Origin: Pseudomonas sp. Leaf58
Lineage (GTDB): Bacteria; Pseudomonadota; Gammaproteobacteria; Pseudomonadales; Pseudomonadaceae
DNA: 64,000 nucleotides
Direction: 5' to 3'
Assembly (NCBI RefSeq): GCF_003627215.1
Contig: NZ_CP032677.1
Coordinates: 2,237,501-2,301,500, forward strand
Shown: positions 63,157-64,000 of the stretch, piece after piece
Layout of the letters: each line of letters starts with the position of its first letter
Position numbering within the stretch: position 1 is the first letter of the stretch
Translations under genes and position numbers: made by a program
The notes under the pieces: model-generated
Database searches by the model: none
What the model saw: only the letters and a program-made list of their open reading frames with translations
What the model was told of the DNA's origin: nothing

Positions 63157-63611
63157 CAGGCCTTCTCCCCTTGGGCCAGCTCATGCACGGCAGCATGGAT
63201 GGCGTTGTAGGTGCCGCAGCGGCATAGGTTGACCATGGCGGCGTCGATCTGCGCGTCAGAGGGTTTGGGCGTGTGCTTGAGCAGCGCCGTGGCCGCCATC
63301 ACCTGGCCGGACTGGCAGTAGCCGCACTGGGCGACCTGGTGCTCGACCCAGGCCGCGACCACGCGTTTACCGACGGCATCGGCCTCGATCGCCTCAATGG
63401 TGGTTACTTCGCGCCCGACTACACCGGCCACCGGGGTAACGCAGGCGCGCACCACGTTGCCGTCCACCAGCACCGAGCAGGCGCCGCACTGAGCCAGGCC
63501 GCAGCCATACTTGGTGCCGGTCAGCCCCAGGTCATCGCGGATCACCCACAGCAGGGGGGTATCGGCGTCCGCCTCGACCTGGTAGGTCTTCTGGTTGATG
63601 CGTAGTTCCAT
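63156..63611 (-). CDS. Molybdenum hydroxylase 2Fe-2S subunit, IorA-like
   Basis: 151 residues. Plant-ferredoxin-like first cluster CGLAQCGACSVLVDG (with a further Cys after it) and second cluster CGYCQSGQV ... CRCGTY, the complete set of the small subunit. No own signal; it should be carried to the periplasm by the Tat-targeted large subunit, with which it is translationally coupled. Confidence 0.95.
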   Translation of the reverse strand: MELRINQKTYQVEADADTPLLWVIRDDLGLTGTKYGCGLAQCGACSVLVDGNVVRACVTPVAGVVGREVTTIEAIEADAVGKRVVAAWVEHQVAQCGYCQSGQVMAATALLKHTPKPSDAQIDAAMVNLCRCGTYNAIHAAVHELAQGEKA

Positions 63612-63858
63612 GGTTCACCTGCCCGTCAACGGTTGCTGTCGCTGTGTTTTTTCTGAGCGGGGAATACGGTGTTCCCCCCGTGCAGAAACGCTAGCACAGG
63701 GGGGCGACCGCTGGTCTGATGGCGGGGGCAGGTTCAGAGGATCAGGCAAGTAATTCGGTGGAATGCGCAAGCGGGGCACGCAAGCAGGACTTCCGGCGTG
63801 AAAACCCGGATAATGCCGGCCAATTTCGTTTTGCACGCTTAACTCACGGTAATCCCGC

Positions 63859-64000
63859 ATGGAAATCAAGGTCAATTTTCTCGACAATCTCCGCCTCGAA
63901 GCCAAGTTCGACGACTTCACGGTGATCGCCGACCAACCGATCCGCTACAAGGGTGATGGCTCGGCCCCGGGGCCGTTCGACTATTTCCTGGCGTCTTCGG
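63859..64000 (+). CDS. OsmC/YcaO-domain protein, 5' end only
   Basis: ATG at 63859 opens a frame reading MEIKVNFLDNLRLEAKFDDF, TVIADQPIRYKGDGSAPGPF, DYFLASS to the window edge. This is how the long OsmC-domain/YcaO-domain proteins of Pseudomonas begin (GSAPGPFDYFLASS is the OsmC entry). About 47 codons are visible; the rest lies to the right. Function of that class is not settled; the OsmC half relates to peroxide/thiol protection. Confidence 0.75.
   Translation, partial: MEIKVNFLDNLRLEAKFDDFTVIADQPIRYKGDGSAPGPFDYFLASS

Overview
The window is about 64 kb of high-GC chromosome that looks like the Pseudomonas putida group. The gene repertoire fits (K-type T6SS genes, katG, a PpnN-type nucleosidase, RhtB/LysE exporters, an isoquinoline-oxidoreductase-like pair with XdhC, an OsmC/YcaO start), and so do the many copies of the putida-type REP repeat (CGCGGG...CCCGCG with GGCC/GGCC flanks) between genes. 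No rRNA, tRNA, CRISPR array, insertion sequence or prophage was seen.

Layout. 1-10.5 kb: a decayed type VI secretion locus. A VasX-like effector (running off the left edge), a DUF4123 adaptor and a full vgrG form an intact overlapping minus-strand module. Upstream of them tssB, tssC, tssE, tssF and tssL survive only as fragments joined out of frame, while tssM on the plus strand is full length. 10.5-14.4 kb: a FAD oxidoreductase / NIPSNAP / shikimate-dehydrogenase-like operon, divergent from an IclR regulator with a clear operator between them. 14.5-28.6 kb: an ABC exporter, catalase-peroxidase katG, a phospholipase-D-type protein, a glycine-zipper protein, two c-di-GMP proteins, PpnN, and a YeiH exporter with a divergent LysR regulator. 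28.7-32.9 kb: an NCS1 nucleobase permease, an Lrp regulator, two LysE-type exporters and a Nudix hydrolase.

32.9-41.3 kb is the most interesting part: a compact catabolic cluster under a GntR/FCD regulator. It holds a luciferase-like flavin monooxygenase, two paralogous flavin reductases, an aldehyde dehydrogenase, an alpha/beta hydrolase, a carboxymuconolactone-decarboxylase-like protein, an AA_synth (PF06684) protein and a second NCS1 permease. Three promoters carry copies of one box, GATGGTATACC(A/G)TAATA or a close relative. The set resembles the Rut uracil pathway in logic (permease, LLM oxygenase plus reductase, hydrolase) but lacks RutB and RutC and has different partners. I infer oxidative ring-opening of an unknown N-heterocycle.

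41.5-49 kb: an NADH-dehydrogenase-like flavoprotein divergent from an Rrf2 regulator (perfect inverted repeat between them), then an AraC regulator divergent from a translationally coupled set: AhpD-like protein, acyl-CoA-dehydrogenase-like enzyme and a nitrate/sulfonate/taurine-type ABC importer with a Tat-exported binding protein. 49-64 kb: a GNAT enzyme, type-II argC, a LysR-controlled SDR/tautomerase pair (the SDR lacks the catalytic Tyr), an SH3-domain membrane protein, a VOC protein, a BCCT transporter, small conserved proteins, a third RhtB exporter, a periplasmic binding protein, XdhC, a two-subunit molybdenum hydroxylase, and the start of an OsmC/YcaO gene cut by the right edge.

All family assignments come from reading the proteins by eye. 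No database search was run.
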